In this document: positions 18,550 to 28,284 of the stretch, one piece after another
Layout of the letters: every line of letters begins with the position of its first letter
How positions within the stretch are numbered: position 1 is the stretch's first letter
Assembly: GCF_014652855.1 (NCBI RefSeq)
Contig: NZ_BMZP01000006.1
Coordinates: 168,628 to 232,627 of the forward strand
DNA: 64,000 nucleotides
Direction: 5' to 3'
DNA from: Novosphingobium pokkalii
GTDB lineage: Bacteria; Pseudomonadota; Alphaproteobacteria; Sphingomonadales; Sphingomonadaceae
Notes under the pieces: model-generated
The model's input: the letters and a program-made list of their open reading frames with translations, nothing else
What the model was told of the DNA's origin: nothing
Databases searched by the model: none
Position numbers and translations under genes: made by a program

Positions 18550-19383
18550 TCAGAAGCGGAACTGGGTACCCAGATAAACCGCCTGGCTGTCTTGCCGCCC
18601 ATCGGTAAGCGGACGCAGACGATCGCGATCCGAGGTGTAGCGGATGCCCGCCGTGACATCGAGATTGCGCGTCAGGCGATAGCTGCCGCCGAAATCGACC
18701 TGGTAATCGCCCTGCGTTTCGAGCGTACGCGGAGCACGGCCGGTGCGCTCCTTCTCGTCCAGCGCGATGCGCGGGGCGAGACGGCTGGTTGAACCCGACG
18801 TGGCGCTGGCCGACGGCGAAGCGGCCGCGAAGTGGCTGAGATCGGGCATGTCGATCCGCTGCACGTCGCGATCGAAACCGTTGCTGTTGCCCAGACCGCT
18901 GGTGACGGCAAAGCTCTGATAGCCGCGCGCCATGCCCAGGTTGAAGGCATTGGGCACGATCCGCAGCGGGGTGCCGTTGCCGGCCGCACCGTTGATGTTG
19001 CCCAGCACGCCGCGCACCGAAATGGCGCGCGCGACATCAGGGTTTACCCGCACGGCCACGGTGATGGCACGATCGGCGCGCGAATCCGCGCCAGCCGGAG
19101 TGAAGCGGAACAAGTGGCTGTTGGTGAGTCCGCGCACAGTGATGGCAGCGGCAAGCTTGGGGTCGCCCGAAGCCGGCGTGAACGAACCGATGCCACCGCG
19201 CGCCGCCAGGCTGACCTGAGCCAACGGCTTGAAAGAGCCGGTCACGGCGCTGCTCACGGTGGGGGCGATGACCAGACCGGCGGCAACGCACGTGGCGGCC
19301 ATCAGCGGCGCCCGCAGCGCGCGCGGCAGCACGGAACGGCGCATGCCCTGCGCGTTCGCCTTGTTGCTGCCCCTGCCGCTCAT
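18550..19383 (-). CDS. Putative exported outer-membrane protein, unknown function
   Basis: 277 aa from ATG 19383. After a basic N-terminal stretch, MRRSVLPRALRAPLMAATCVAAGLVIAPTVSSA looks like a cleavable signal (written here as the hydrophobic run at residues ~20-47). The middle is Ala/Gly/Ser-rich with repeated A-I-[TS]-V-R-[GV] segments. The last ~45 residues alternate polar and hydrophobic (YQVDFGGSYRLTR, DVTAGIRYTSDRD, AVYLGTQFRF) and end in Phe, as BAM-assembled beta-barrel proteins do. Upstream in-frame Met codons (19434, 19479) are possible. No family recognised; it might be a small barrel or a surface-anchored protein. Confidence 0.72.
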   Translation of the reverse strand: MSGRGSNKANAQGMRRSVLPRALRAPLMAATCVAAGLVIAPTVSSAVTGSFKPLAQVSLAARGGIGSFTPASGDPKLAAAITVRGLTNSHLFRFTPAGADSRADRAITVAVRVNPDVARAISVRGVLGNINGAAGNGTPLRIVPNAFNLGMARGYQSFAVTSGLGNSNGFDRDVQRIDMPDLSHFAAASPSASATSGSTSRLAPRIALDEKERTGRAPRTLETQGDYQVDFGGSYRLTRNLDVTAGIRYTSDRDRLRPLTDGRQDSQAVYLGTQFRF

Positions 19384-19920
19384 GGTCCTGCCTGCTTCCT
19401 GTCTTTGTTCGTTGCGAATCACATTATCCGTCATGCGATCCGTTTGTCTGGCAAAGCGACACAAACATGACAGAGGCATGACACCGACCTATGATCTACT
19501 CTCTCGCCCATGCGATTTCCAGCTTGGAAACGCCGGAACCGCAAAGGATTTCCAAGGCTGTGGCCAAGTGGTGACACAAATGCCCGGAAGACTCGCCCAA
19601 ACGCCCGAAACATCGGCAATTATCGGCGGTGGCGAAGGGTTTGCAAGCGCGCCCCGTTCATCCATCGTTCACCGCTGGAAAGGCTTCACCGGCCTCGGCG
19701 CGAACGACTGTCCCGCAACGCCGTTCCGCGGGTGTCTGTCGCTCTTGCCACAACAAACCGTTCGGCCCTGGCAACGCGGCTTGCCGGGCGCCATGCCGGG
19801 GTGATAGAGGCGTGGCCAACCCGCCATGCTGCGGCATGGAATATACCCTCCCGTGCGCTTGCACGGATTTTTCAAACGCCACGGGATCATTGCCGGGGCG
19901 CCAGACAGGACAGGATTGAC
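19384..19920. other. Divergent intergenic region, no gene seen
   Basis: 537 bases between the leftward outer-membrane protein gene and the rightward DUF3576 lipoprotein gene, so it must contain both promoters. Open frames here are weak continuations of neighbouring frames. A small palindrome CCATGC tgcg GCATGG lies near 19827. I see no clear -35/-10 pair. Confidence 0.5.
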
Positions 19921-20454
19921 GTGACGATCAGCGCCATCGCCCGCCACAACACCAGCGTGACCCCTGCCACTGCCCAACGCCGTGGAGCCGGCCGCTTGAT
20001 CGGCCGCACGCTGGCCGTGGGCATCCTGGCCCTGGCGATCGCCGGGTGCGCCAGCCACGGCAACAAGCGACTGGCCAAGCAGGCCCGCCTGCGCCCCGAC
20101 CTGGCTTCGAGCAAAGTGACGACGATCGGCGTCAACGCCTATCTGTGGCGCGCCAGCCTCGAATCGCTGTCGTTCATGCCGCTGCTCCAGACCGACAGCA
20201 ACGGCGGCGTGATCGTGACCGACTGGTACTCCAATCCGCGCAATCCCGGCGAGCGCATGAAAGTGACCGTGTCGATTCTCGATCAGGATCTGCGCGCCGA
20301 CGCGCTGCGCGTTGCCGCCAGCCGCCAGGTTCAGCAGAACGGCAACTGGGTCGATGCCCCGGTCCAGGCGGCCACCGTGCAGAAGCTGGAAGACGTGATC
20401 CTGACCAAGGCGCGTGACCTGCGTCGCCAGGCCCTGCCCTCGGCCATCAACTGA
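19921..20454 (+). CDS. DUF3576 domain lipoprotein
   Basis: 177 aa from GTG 19921, with AGGA five bases upstream. The signal peptide ends in a lipobox (LALAIAGC), giving a lipid-anchored periplasmic or outer-membrane protein. The mature part has the DUF3576 pattern: TIGVNAYLWRASLESLSFMP, GGVIVTDWYSNPRNPGERMK and a C-terminal helix. The family is almost confined to alphaproteobacteria and is often found next to leuS-lptE, which suggests an envelope-assembly link, but its function is unknown. Confidence 0.9.
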   Translation: MTISAIARHNTSVTPATAQRRGAGRLIGRTLAVGILALAIAGCASHGNKRLAKQARLRPDLASSKVTTIGVNAYLWRASLESLSFMPLLQTDSNGGVIVTDWYSNPRNPGERMKVTVSILDQDLRADALRVAASRQVQQNGNWVDAPVQAATVQKLEDVILTKARDLRRQALPSAIN

Positions 20455-20515
20455 TCCCCCCACCTTGCGGCACGCCAGGCAGCGGCACGCGCTTGCGATA
20501 AGGCGTGCCGCCCCC

Positions 20516-20784
20516 TAGGCGGCGTGGACAGATTCCGCAGCGCCACGGCTGGAGGCAAAAACCGCCAGTTCAAGGAGGCGAGGAAGCGTAATATCGGGAA
20601 TATTGCGCGACGAGCCGACGCGGAAATGGCGGTTTTTGCCTCCAGCCCCGCAGGGGTTGCCCTGTAAAAGGCCCTGGCAGCGTTGCTCGTCCTTGAAGGA
20701 GGTCCACTCCTCCTGCGTCCTCACGCCTCACCAGGGCCTTTTACAGGGCAACCGTGGCGTTGCGGAATCTGTCCACGCCGCCTA
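20516..20784. mobile_element. 269-bp cloverleaf-like element with two long inner hairpins
   Basis: Outer 33-bp inverted ends (20516-20548 and 20752-20784; 32/33 match) beginning TAGGCGGCG and ending CGCCGCCTA. Inner hairpin A has perfect 21-bp arms (20547-20567/20627-20647). Inner hairpin B has perfect 23-bp arms (20655-20677/20731-20753). Loop A TTCAAGGA (20569-20576) is complementary to loop B TCCTTGAA (20690-20697). TA at both ends would fit a TA target duplication. It ends 10 bases before the leuS start and has no coding capacity. A separate 9-bp hairpin without a U-tract (20482-20511) lies just upstream. Confidence 0.85.
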
Positions 20785-20794
20785 AAGCGCGCCC

Positions 20795-23335
20795 ATGACT
20801 TCTGCCCCGTCTTCCGAACCCACCCGCTTCGACCCCGCAACCGCCGATCTGCGCTGGCAGCAGGCCTGGGATGCGGCGCAATCGTTCCGCGCCGACGACA
20901 CGAGCACCAAGCCGCGCAGCTACGTGCTCGAGATGTTCCCCTATCCTTCTGGGCGCATCCACATCGGCCACGTGCGCAACTACACGATGGGTGACGTGCT
21001 GGCGCGCTACAAGCGCATGATCGGGCACGAAGTGCTGCACCCCATGGGCTGGGACGCTTTCGGCATGCCGGCGGAAAACGCCGCCATGGAAAAGGGCGTG
21101 CACCCCGGCGGCTGGACGCGCGAGAACATCGCCAACATGAAGGCGCAGCTCAAGCGCCTGGGCTTCGCGCTCGACTGGAGCCGCGAGATCGCCACCTGCG
21201 AACCCGAATACTATGGCCACGAACAGGCCCTGTTCCTTGATCTCTATGCAGCCGGCCTGGTCTATCGCAAGGAATCGGCGGTCAACTGGGATCCGATCGA
21301 CCACACCGTGCTGGCCAACGAGCAGGTGATCGACGGACGCGGCTGGCGTTCCGGCGCCCTGGTGGAGAAGCGCAAGCTCAACCAGTGGTTCCTCAAGATC
21401 ACCGACTTTGCCGACGAACTGCTCGAAGGGCTGGACAGCCTCGACAAGTGGCCGGAAAAAGTGCGGCTGATGCAGGAAAACTGGATCGGCAAGAGCCAGG
21501 GCCTGCAATTCGCCTTCGACATCTCGAACGGGGAAAGCCTCGAAGTCTACACCACCCGCCCCGACACGATCTTTGGCGCCAGCTTCGTGGCTGTCGCTGC
21601 CGATCATCCCATCGCGCAGGGCGTGGCTGCGGGCAATCCGGCCGCGCAGGATTTCATCGCGCTGTGCAAGCAGGGCGGCACCACGGCGGCCGAACTGGAA
21701 ACCGCCGAGAAGCTGGGCTTCGACACCGGCCTCACCGCGCGCCATCCGTTCACCGGGACGGCCCTGCCGGTCTACATCGCCAATTTCGTGCTGATGGACT
21801 ATGGCACCGGCGCGATCATGGCCGTGCCCGGGCACGACCAGCGCGACTTCGACTTTGCCACCAAGTATGGCCTGCCGATCCTGCGCGTGGTCGCGGCCGA
21901 TGCGGCAGATGCGGGCAAGCCCTTCGGCGCCGAGGCGGAAGCGGGTGACGGCATTCTGGTGAACTCGCAGTTCCTCGACGGCATGAGCGTGGCCGATGCC
22001 AAGCGCGCGGTGATCGATCGCGCCCAGGCCGAAGGCTGGGGCCAGGGGCAGACGGTGTGGCGCCTGCGCGACTGGGGCGTCAGCCGCCAGCGCTACTGGG
22101 GCACGCCGATCCCCTTCGTGCATTGCGAAGTCTGCGGCGTGGTGCCCGTGCCCAAGAAGCACCTGCCCGTCACGCTGCCCGACGACGTCGATTTCTCGGT
22201 GCCGGGCAATCCGCTCGATCGCCATCCCACCTGGAAGCACGTCGATTGCCCGCAGTGCGGCCACGCCGCGCGGCGCGAGACCGACACGCTCGACACCTTC
22301 GTCGACAGTTCGTGGTATTTCCTGCGCTTTGCCAGCCAGCCCGCCGATCGCCCGTTCGATCCGGAAGTGATCAAGCAGTGGCTGCCGGTGGAACAGTATA
22401 TCGGCGGGATCGAGCATGCGATTCTGCACTTGCTCTATGCCCGGTTCTGGACCCGTGCCCTCGCCCGCATCGGCAAGATCGATGTGCAGGAGCCGTTCGG
22501 CAGCCTGTTCACCCAGGGCATGGTGACGCACGAGACCTATTCGCGCCTCGATCCGGCCAATGGCCAGCCGATCTGGTACGCGCCGGGCGAAGTGGAGCGC
22601 AGCGGCGATGGCGCCACGCTCAAGGCCGATGGCCAGCCGGTGGAAATCGGCCGCGTCATCAAGATGTCCAAGTCCAAGAAGAACGTGGTGGACCCGGACG
22701 ACATCGTCGCGCGCTATGGTGCCGACGCGATCCGCTGGTTCATGCTGTCTGACAGCCCGCCCGAGCGCGACCTGCCCTGGTCGGAAGCCGGGATCGAGGG
22801 CTGCGCGCGCTTCGTGCAGCGGCTGTGGCGTCTTTTCGCGCAGCATGACGCGGCCGCCACCGGCGAAGACAAGGCATTGGACCGCAAGGTGCACCAGACC
22901 GTGCATGCCGTGGCGCAGGATATCGAGGCGCTGGGCTTCAACAAGGCCGTGGCGCGGATCTACGAACTGACCGGCGCCACCGAAAAGGCCGCGCCTTCGG
23001 CCAGCCGCAGTGCCGCGATCCGTACGCTGCTGCTGCTCGTCGCGCCGATGATGCCGCACCTGGCCGAGGAAGCCTATGCCGTCCACGGCGCAGGCCTGGT
23101 GGCCGATGCCGCCTGGCCCGCGGTCGATCCGGCGCTGTTGGTGGACGACGAAGTGACCGTGGCGGTGCAGGTCAAGGGCAAGCTGCGCGACACCCTGACC
23201 GTGGCCAAGGGCACCGCGCGCAAAGACCTCGAAGCCCTTGCGCTGGCTTCCGACAAAGTGCAGCGTGCCCTCGACGGGGCGGCTGTGAAGAAGGTGATCG
23301 TGGTGCCCGATCGACTGGTGAATCTTGTTGTCTAA
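20795..23335 (+). CDS. leuS: Leucyl-tRNA synthetase
   Basis: 846-aa class Ia synthetase that charges tRNA-Leu. [11 protein letters not shown] (HIGH at residues 56-59), the CP1 editing domain with [12 protein letters not shown] and [15 protein letters not shown], and KMSKS near residue 623 are all present. It heads a conserved alphaproteobacterial run leuS-lptE-holA. No clear ribosome-binding site is visible: the element ending at 20784 occupies the normal promoter and leader space, so transcription may come from the DUF3576 gene or from inside the element. Confidence 0.97.
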   Translation: MTSAPSSEPTRFDPATADLRWQQAWDAAQSFRADDTSTKPRSYVLEMFPYPSGRIHIGHVRNYTMGDVLARYKRMIGHEVLHPMGWDAFGMPAENAAMEKGVHPGGWTRENIANMKAQLKRLGFALDWSREIATCEPEYYGHEQALFLDLYAAGLVYRKESAVNWDPIDHTVLANEQVIDGRGWRSGALVEKRKLNQWFLKITDFADELLEGLDSLDKWPEKVRLMQENWIGKSQGLQFAFDISNGESLEVYTTRPDTIFGASFVAVAADHPIAQGVAAGNPAAQDFIALCKQGGTTAAELETAEKLGFDTGLTARHPFTGTALPVYIANFVLMDYGTGAIMAVPGHDQRDFDFATKYGLPILRVVAADAADAGKPFGAEAEAGDGILVNSQFLDGMSVADAKRAVIDRAQAEGWGQGQTVWRLRDWGVSRQRYWGTPIPFVHCEVCGVVPVPKKHLPVTLPDDVDFSVPGNPLDRHPTWKHVDCPQCGHAARRETDTLDTFVDSSWYFLRFASQPADRPFDPEVIKQWLPVEQYIGGIEHAILHLLYARFWTRALARIGKIDVQEPFGSLFTQGMVTHETYSRLDPANGQPIWYAPGEVERSGDGATLKADGQPVEIGRVIKMSKSKKNVVDPDDIVARYGADAIRWFMLSDSPPERDLPWSEAGIEGCARFVQRLWRLFAQHDAAATGEDKALDRKVHQTVHAVAQDIEALGFNKAVARIYELTGATEKAAPSASRSAAIRTLLLLVAPMMPHLAEEAYAVHGAGLVADAAWPAVDPALLVDDEVTVAVQVKGKLRDTLTVAKGTARKDLEALALASDKVQRALDGAAVKKVIVVPDRLVNLVV

Positions 23336-23900
23336 GTTCCGCTGCACCCTGGGCCTTGCCGCGCCGATCCTGCTATTGGCAGGCTGCGGCCTGCAACCGA
23401 TGTATGCCGGCGGCAGTTCGGGCGCGGTGGCGCGCTCGGTCGCCAGCGTGGAGGTGGCGCCGATTGCCGGCAAGTCCGGTTGGCTGGTGCGCCACGCGCT
23501 GAGCGACCGGCTGGGCAACGGCGGCAGCCAGCCACGCTATCGCCTCGATGTCCGCCTGGATGAAAAGCTCCAGGGCCTGGGCCAGCTTTCGGATGACACG
23601 ATCACGCGCGAGCGGCGCACGATGCGCGCCCGCTATCAGTTGGTCGATCTCGGCAATGGCGCGGTGGTGCTCGATGCCACGGCCTCGGCCGATGCCGGGC
23701 TGGATGTGGTGTCCAGCGAATATGCGGTGATCGCGGCCGAACAGACCGCGCAGGAAAACCTCTCGCGCGAGATTGCCGACCAAATCATCACCCGTGTCGC
23801 AACCCGCTTGCGCGACAAGACGCTTGGCACCGCACCCGTGGCGGTGCCGGCCGCGCCGGCCCCCGCCGCTTCGACAACCACCCCCGCCACCGGCCAATAG
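23325..23900 (+). CDS. lptE: LPS-assembly lipoprotein LptE
   Basis: 191 aa, starting at TTG 23325 or TTG 23328 within the end of leuS (translational overlap). The signal ends in lipobox LLLAGC, followed by GLQPMYAGG, the hallmark of alphaproteobacterial LptE. The protein plugs the LptD barrel and helps insert LPS in the outer membrane. The C-terminal ~20 residues are Pro/Ala/Thr-rich. Position between leuS and holA is diagnostic. Confidence 0.92.
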   Translation: MLSKFRCTLGLAAPILLLAGCGLQPMYAGGSSGAVARSVASVEVAPIAGKSGWLVRHALSDRLGNGGSQPRYRLDVRLDEKLQGLGQLSDDTITRERRTMRARYQLVDLGNGAVVLDATASADAGLDVVSSEYAVIAAEQTAQENLSREIADQIITRVATRLRDKTLGTAPVAVPAAPAPAASTTTPATGQ

Positions 23901-23910
23901 GCCATCGCGC

Positions 23911-24933
23911 GTGAAGGCCACCCAGAAAACCTTTGCCGGCATGGCTGCAAGGGCCGCGCAGGAGTGCCGGATCTTCTATTTCTGCGGCCCTGACGAGGCC
24001 GGCGCAGCCGATGCGGCGGCGCGGATTGCCGCGCTGCTGGGCGAGGCAGAACGCATCGAGCTCGGCGGCGCAGACTTGCGCCGCGACCCCGTTCGCCTGG
24101 CCGACGAGGCCCGCTCGGTTTCGCTGTTCGGCGATCGGCGGCAAATCCACGTCCGCACCGCCGGGGATGAAGTGTTCGATGCGGTGGAAACGCTGCTGGC
24201 GAGCCCGGTGGACGGGTGGCCGGTACTGATCGTCGCCACATCGGCCACCGACAAGTCCCGCGTCGCCAAGCTGCTCGGCGACCGTGGCGATGCCCTGGTC
24301 GGCATGTTCCACCCACCGGACTTGCGCGCCGTGGTCGATGCCGTGCGCGACATGGCCGGCGCGGCGGGCCTGCGCATCACCGGCGACCTGGCCGAACGCA
24401 TTGCCCGTGCCACCGCGCTCGACACGCGCATGGCCCGCAGCGAGGTGGAAAAGCTGGCACTCTATCTCGACGCCAGCCCGCAATCGCCACGCACGGCCGA
24501 TGCCGCCGCGCTGGATGCCATCGGTGCCGCCACCGAAGACGATGGCATGATGCCGGTGGTCAACGCGGTCCTATCCGGCGACGCCCGCCGAGTCGGCGGC
24601 GAGCTGGCGCGTGCCCGCGAAATGGGGATTAACCCGGTCGGTTTGCTGCTCGCGTTCGAACGGCGCGGCGCACAATTGGCACAACTCGCCGGGCGTTTAG
24701 GAAACAGAAGCGATATCAATGGCTTCCTGGAGCAGGAAATGGCCGCCCGGCGTGTCTTTTTTCGGGACAAGCCCGATTTGGCAAATCAGCTCAAGCGTTG
24801 GCGCGGGCGGCGACTCGAACGCCTGCTGGAGCGCCTGATTTCCTTGCATCGCAGTCTCTTGGCCGATAGCCGCAATGCCGATCTGGCGCTGTGGCATGCG
24901 CTGGCCGAAATTGCGCGTGCCGCCGCCCGCTGA
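23911..24933 (+). CDS. holA: DNA polymerase III subunit delta
   Basis: 340 aa from GTG 23911. It is the clamp-loader delta subunit: IFYFCGPDEAGAADAAARI near the N terminus, a degenerate AAA+ core, and a C-terminal collar domain (GRLERLLERLISLHRSLL region). It opens the beta clamp in the replisome. It follows lptE by 10 bases. Family membership rests on order and the HolA-like N-terminal pattern; length agrees. Confidence 0.9.
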   Translation: MKATQKTFAGMAARAAQECRIFYFCGPDEAGAADAAARIAALLGEAERIELGGADLRRDPVRLADEARSVSLFGDRRQIHVRTAGDEVFDAVETLLASPVDGWPVLIVATSATDKSRVAKLLGDRGDALVGMFHPPDLRAVVDAVRDMAGAAGLRITGDLAERIARATALDTRMARSEVEKLALYLDASPQSPRTADAAALDAIGAATEDDGMMPVVNAVLSGDARRVGGELARAREMGINPVGLLLAFERRGAQLAQLAGRLGNRSDINGFLEQEMAARRVFFRDKPDLANQLKRWRGRRLERLLERLISLHRSLLADSRNADLALWHALAEIARAAAR

Positions 24934-24990
24934 TTTCCGCGCGATCGGCGTCCGTGGATACCTATCCGTTAGTGTGCTACGTATAGATAC

Positions 24991-25029
24991 TTGCCATTAC
25001 GGACCAAGCATGTAGATATTGCAGCGCAA
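24991..25029 (+). promoter_or_regulatory. Candidate promoter and overlapping palindrome for the first EPS gene
   Basis: TTGCCA (24991-24996), 16 bases, TAGATA (25013-25018) resembles a sigma-70 promoter. The perfect palindrome TTGC-AGC-GCAA (25019-25029) follows immediately, where the transcription start would fall, a position suited to repression. It is 129 bases upstream of the initiating transferase gene. Confidence 0.45.
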
Positions 25030-25157
25030 CAAAGACCTGTTCGGGCGCGTGAAGCGACCATTGGTCGATCGCACGGGTGGCGATTCGCCCTGCCCGCGCC
25101 CTGCAAAGATGGCCGCTGTTTTCGCGGCGACGGCATCGAAGGACAGTGAGAGCGGCA

Positions 25158-26579
25158 ATGACCACGCTAGATCTCCCGGCCCAGACGGCCCAAGCCAAGC
25201 AGGGTGAGCAGCGCCCCTCCGCCGGAACCCGGCTCAAGCTGCCCCTGGCCGCCTCGCTCGAGCATCGCCGCTTGCAGTGCTACATGATGCTCATGCTGGT
25301 CGACACGCTGATGATCGGTGCGTCGATGATCGGCGTTGCCCAAGCGCAATATGGCGCGGTGCCGCCCTCGGTGCTGCGGCAACTCGGGTTGCTGCTGCCG
25401 TTCTACGTGATCGCCGCGCTTGCCTTCAACGCCTATTCGATCAGCGCCCTCACCTCTGCCCGGTTCAGCCGCAACCGTGCGCTGGTCTCGCTGCTGACCG
25501 CGTTTGGCATGCTGATCTTCGTGGCCTTCTTCGCCAAGATTTCCGACCAGATTTCGCGTGCCTCTACCGGCGCCAGCTTCGTGGGTTGCGCGGTGGTGCT
25601 GATGCTGGCGCGCACCTGGATCCAGCCGCTGATCCGCAAGCTGTGCGGACCCACTGCGCAGAACGTGCTGATCCTGGATGATGGCGGCCTGCCCGTGCGC
25701 ATTCCGCATGCCTGGCACATCGATACCCGCCAGCACCGCCTGGTGCCCAACCGCAACGATCCGCACATGCTCGATCGCCTGGCGATGTTCATGACCAACA
25801 TGGACCGCGTGCTGGTGAGCTGCCCGCCCGAACGCCACATGGAATGGGCCATGGTGCTCAAGGGCGCCAACATCACCGGCGAGCTGATCGACCAGAGCGT
25901 GGTTGCCATGGGCGTGCTCGGTGCCCGCCGGGTCAACGACACCGGTTCGCTGGTGGTCTCGGCCGGTCCGCTGGGCATTCGTGGCCGCGCTGCCAAGCGC
26001 GCGATGGACCTGGCGATCGCCGGTTCGGCCGTGCTGTTCCTGGCTCCGCTGCTGCTGTCGGTCGCGCTGCTGGTCTATCTCGAAGACCGTGGCCCGGTGT
26101 TCTTCAAGCAGCAGCGCCAGGGCCGCAACAACCGCCTGTTCTGGATCTACAAGTTCCGCTCGATGCGCGTGGCACAGCTTGACTCGGCCGGCGCCCGCTC
26201 GGCCAGCAAGGACGACGATCGCATCACCCGCATCGGCCGCTTCATCCGCCGCACCAGCATCGATGAACTGCCGCAATTGCTCAACGTGCTGCGCGGGGAC
26301 ATGAGCATCGTCGGGCCGCGCCCCCACGCGCTCGGTTCGCTCGCCGGTACCAAGCGCTTCTGGGAAGTCGATCCGCGCTACAACCAGCGCCACTCGCTCA
26401 AGCCTGGCCTGACCGGCCTGGCCCAGGTGCGCGGCTTCCGTGGGGCTACCGATACCGAGGCGGACCTGTCCGGCCGCCTTCAGGCCGATCTCGAATACCT
26501 TGATGGCTGGACGATCTGGCGCGACGTGCAGATCATGTTCGCCACGTTCACCGTGCTGGTGCACGACCGGGCATTTTGA
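25158..26579 (+). CDS. Polyprenyl-phosphate sugar-1-phosphate transferase (EPS initiation)
   Basis: 473-aa polyisoprenyl-phosphate hexose-1-phosphate transferase of the WcaJ/GumD/PssA type. Several N-terminal membrane segments (residues ~40-165) and a soluble middle part precede a membrane hairpin near residue 295 and the catalytic domain: GPVFFKQQRQGRNNRLF, IYKFRSMR, RRTSIDELPQLLNVLRGDMS and GPRPH. It transfers a sugar phosphate from a UDP-sugar to undecaprenyl phosphate to start repeat-unit assembly. A GAGAG ribosome-binding site supports ATG 25158. It is the first gene of the EPS locus. Whether glucose or galactose is used cannot be told from sequence. Confidence 0.93.
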   Translation: MTTLDLPAQTAQAKQGEQRPSAGTRLKLPLAASLEHRRLQCYMMLMLVDTLMIGASMIGVAQAQYGAVPPSVLRQLGLLLPFYVIAALAFNAYSISALTSARFSRNRALVSLLTAFGMLIFVAFFAKISDQISRASTGASFVGCAVVLMLARTWIQPLIRKLCGPTAQNVLILDDGGLPVRIPHAWHIDTRQHRLVPNRNDPHMLDRLAMFMTNMDRVLVSCPPERHMEWAMVLKGANITGELIDQSVVAMGVLGARRVNDTGSLVVSAGPLGIRGRAAKRAMDLAIAGSAVLFLAPLLLSVALLVYLEDRGPVFFKQQRQGRNNRLFWIYKFRSMRVAQLDSAGARSASKDDDRITRIGRFIRRTSIDELPQLLNVLRGDMSIVGPRPHALGSLAGTKRFWEVDPRYNQRHSLKPGLTGLAQVRGFRGATDTEADLSGRLQADLEYLDGWTIWRDVQIMFATFTVLVHDRAF

Positions 26580-26714
26580 CTTTCCGACACCATTGGAAAC
26601 AAGCTGAAACGGCATGCGCCGTCGCGACAAGGCGAGGCGTAGCTGCGCCAGCCCGAACTACCGCAGCAAAATGCGATGTTGCGTTGCGGCATGGCGCGTC
26701 GCAATCATGCCGCC

Positions 26715-27725
26715 ATGGCTCAGCACTCGCGTCGCACGTTCATCCAGGGCAGCGCCCTCTCGCTCGCTCTTGCCACACCTGCGGCGTCCGCCTTGGCGGC
26801 GGTCGTCAAGCCCAAGGGCTTTCGCCTGGGCGTCAATCTGGCCGGGGCCGAATTTGCGATGATCGGCGGCCGCTGGAACTGGCCCTCGCTCGATAACCTG
26901 AACTATTACCTGGCCAAAGGCTTCAATGTCTTTCGCGTGCCGTTCAAGTGGAACCGCCTTCAGACCCAGATCATGGCACCACTGGATGCCACGGCTCTGG
27001 CTGGCCTCGACCAGATCGTGGCCACCGCCACGGCGGCAGGGGCGGTGGTGCTGCTCGATGCGCACGATTACGGCCGCCGCGACAAGCAGATCATCGCCGA
27101 CACCGACTCCCCGGTCACCGCCGCAATGTTCGCCGATTTCTGGGGCCGCATGGCCGCGCGCTACAGAGCCAATCCACTCGTCTGGTACAACCTGATGAAC
27201 GAGCCGCACGACCAGAGCGCGCAGGCCAATATCGCGGCGCAGAACGCCGCCTGCGCCGCGATCCGCGCGGCGGGCGCACGGTCCAAGGTGCTGTTTTCGG
27301 GCACGGCCTGGACCGGGGCGCATTCGTGGATGACCACGGCCAATGCCACGGCCACCTTGCAGATGGTCGATCCGCTCGACAATTTCGCGTTCGATGCCCA
27401 CCAATACCTCGATCGCGGCTATGGCGGCGGCACGCTCAATGCCATCCCGGGCGTGGGCGCGCATATCCTGCAAGCCATCACCGACTGGGGCCGGGCCAAC
27501 CGCCGGCAGGTATTCATCGGCGAGTTTGCATCCGGGCCAACACCCCCCTCGCTTTCGGAACTCAACGATCTGCTGCACTTCATGGTCAGCAACAAGGATG
27601 TCTTCATCGGCGCCACCTATTTCGCCGGCGGGGGCACCTGGGGCAACAACATGGGCTCCGCCGATCCCGTGGGCGGCGTGGACAAGCCGCAGACCCTGCT
27701 GTTGCAGCGCTATCTAAAGTATTGA
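26715..27725 (+). CDS. Tat-exported glycoside hydrolase family 5 (endoglucanase-like)
   Basis: 336 aa from ATG 26715; ATG 26691 and 26676 are alternatives. A twin-arginine signal SRRTFIQGSALSLALA ends near ASALAA. The GH5 (beta/alpha)8 core shows acid/base Glu in WYNLMNEPHD, HQYLD and nucleophile Glu in VFIGEFASG. It probably cuts beta-linked glucan. In an EPS locus it could trim or release polymer, set chain length, or clear misplaced polymer in the periplasm, as other EPS-linked glycanases do. Substrate is unproven. Confidence 0.9.
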   Translation: MAQHSRRTFIQGSALSLALATPAASALAAVVKPKGFRLGVNLAGAEFAMIGGRWNWPSLDNLNYYLAKGFNVFRVPFKWNRLQTQIMAPLDATALAGLDQIVATATAAGAVVLLDAHDYGRRDKQIIADTDSPVTAAMFADFWGRMAARYRANPLVWYNLMNEPHDQSAQANIAAQNAACAAIRAAGARSKVLFSGTAWTGAHSWMTTANATATLQMVDPLDNFAFDAHQYLDRGYGGGTLNAIPGVGAHILQAITDWGRANRRQVFIGEFASGPTPPSLSELNDLLHFMVSNKDVFIGATYFAGGGTWGNNMGSADPVGGVDKPQTLLLQRYLKY

Positions 27726-27927
27726 CGCCCCCTGCACGGGCAGAGGCCCGCGCAGGGCGCGCATTTGCGGTGATGAAAAGCAGCGTTTGCCCGGATCTGC
27801 GCAGCGCCAGTCCGTTCGCAGTTGCAACACGAACGACGGTTCCGATAACAGCGGGCCAACTCCTGCGGTGGCATGTGATCCAAGACAACCGAAAAGCCAC
27901 ACCGAGGGATTCAGATGGCGTGGCTCA

Positions 27928-27975
27928 TTTTGCACCGCAAAATTATTGTTGAATGCCTGGGTCAAGTCATATAGG
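27928..27975 (+). promoter_or_regulatory. Candidate promoter with upstream palindrome for the small exported protein
   Basis: Palindrome TTTTGC-ACC-GCAAAA (27928-27942) is followed by TTGTTG (27946-27951), 18 bases, and TATAGG (27970-27975). The ATG at 28010 would lie about 28 bases after the start point. The palindrome contains the TTGC-N3-GCAA core found at other EPS promoters, here just upstream of -35. Confidence 0.45.
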
Positions 27976-28009
27976 TAATTTCCTGTAAGCCGATTCTGGA
28001 GTTGTGACC

Positions 28010-28258
28010 ATGAACATCATGAAGATCGGCGCCATCGGCGTCGTCGCTTCCCTGCTGGTGGCAGGGACTGCCGAAGCAGCCGGTACGCAAGCTGCCGTGC
28101 CCGTTGCCTCGGTTACCGCAAAGAAGCTGGTGCGCTCGTCCGCTCCGGTTGCGCGTCAGTCGAAGTCGGCTGAAGGCGTGGTGCTCGGCCTCGCTGCCGT
28201 CGGCGCCATCGGCGTTGGCGTGTACGAAGTGACCAAGAGCGACTCGACCGGCAGCTAA
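28010..28258 (+). CDS. Small exported protein of the EPS locus (82 aa)
   Basis: ATG 28010 has GGAG eight bases upstream; GTG 28004 would be too close. The signal peptide MKIGAIGVVASLLVAGTAEA is followed by an Ala/Val/Lys/Ser region and a Gly/Val-rich hydrophobic segment (VVLGLAAVGAIGVGVYEV) near the C terminus, then a polar tail. It is likely a small periplasmic or membrane-inserted protein. It has its own candidate promoter and a strong terminator, unlike most genes here, suggesting high separate expression. Family not recognised. Confidence 0.82.
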   Translation: MNIMKIGAIGVVASLLVAGTAEAAGTQAAVPVASVTAKKLVRSSAPVARQSKSAEGVVLGLAAVGAIGVGVYEVTKSDSTGS

Positions 28259-28284
28259 GCTGACGTTCGCTTTCGTTTTCAGGG

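Noticed and set aside
20741..23518. 925-aa open frame on the minus strand opposite leuS
   Set aside because: Antisense shadow of leuS; the sense frame has full synthetase motifs and the antisense protein shows only the low-complexity composition expected from high-GC DNA.
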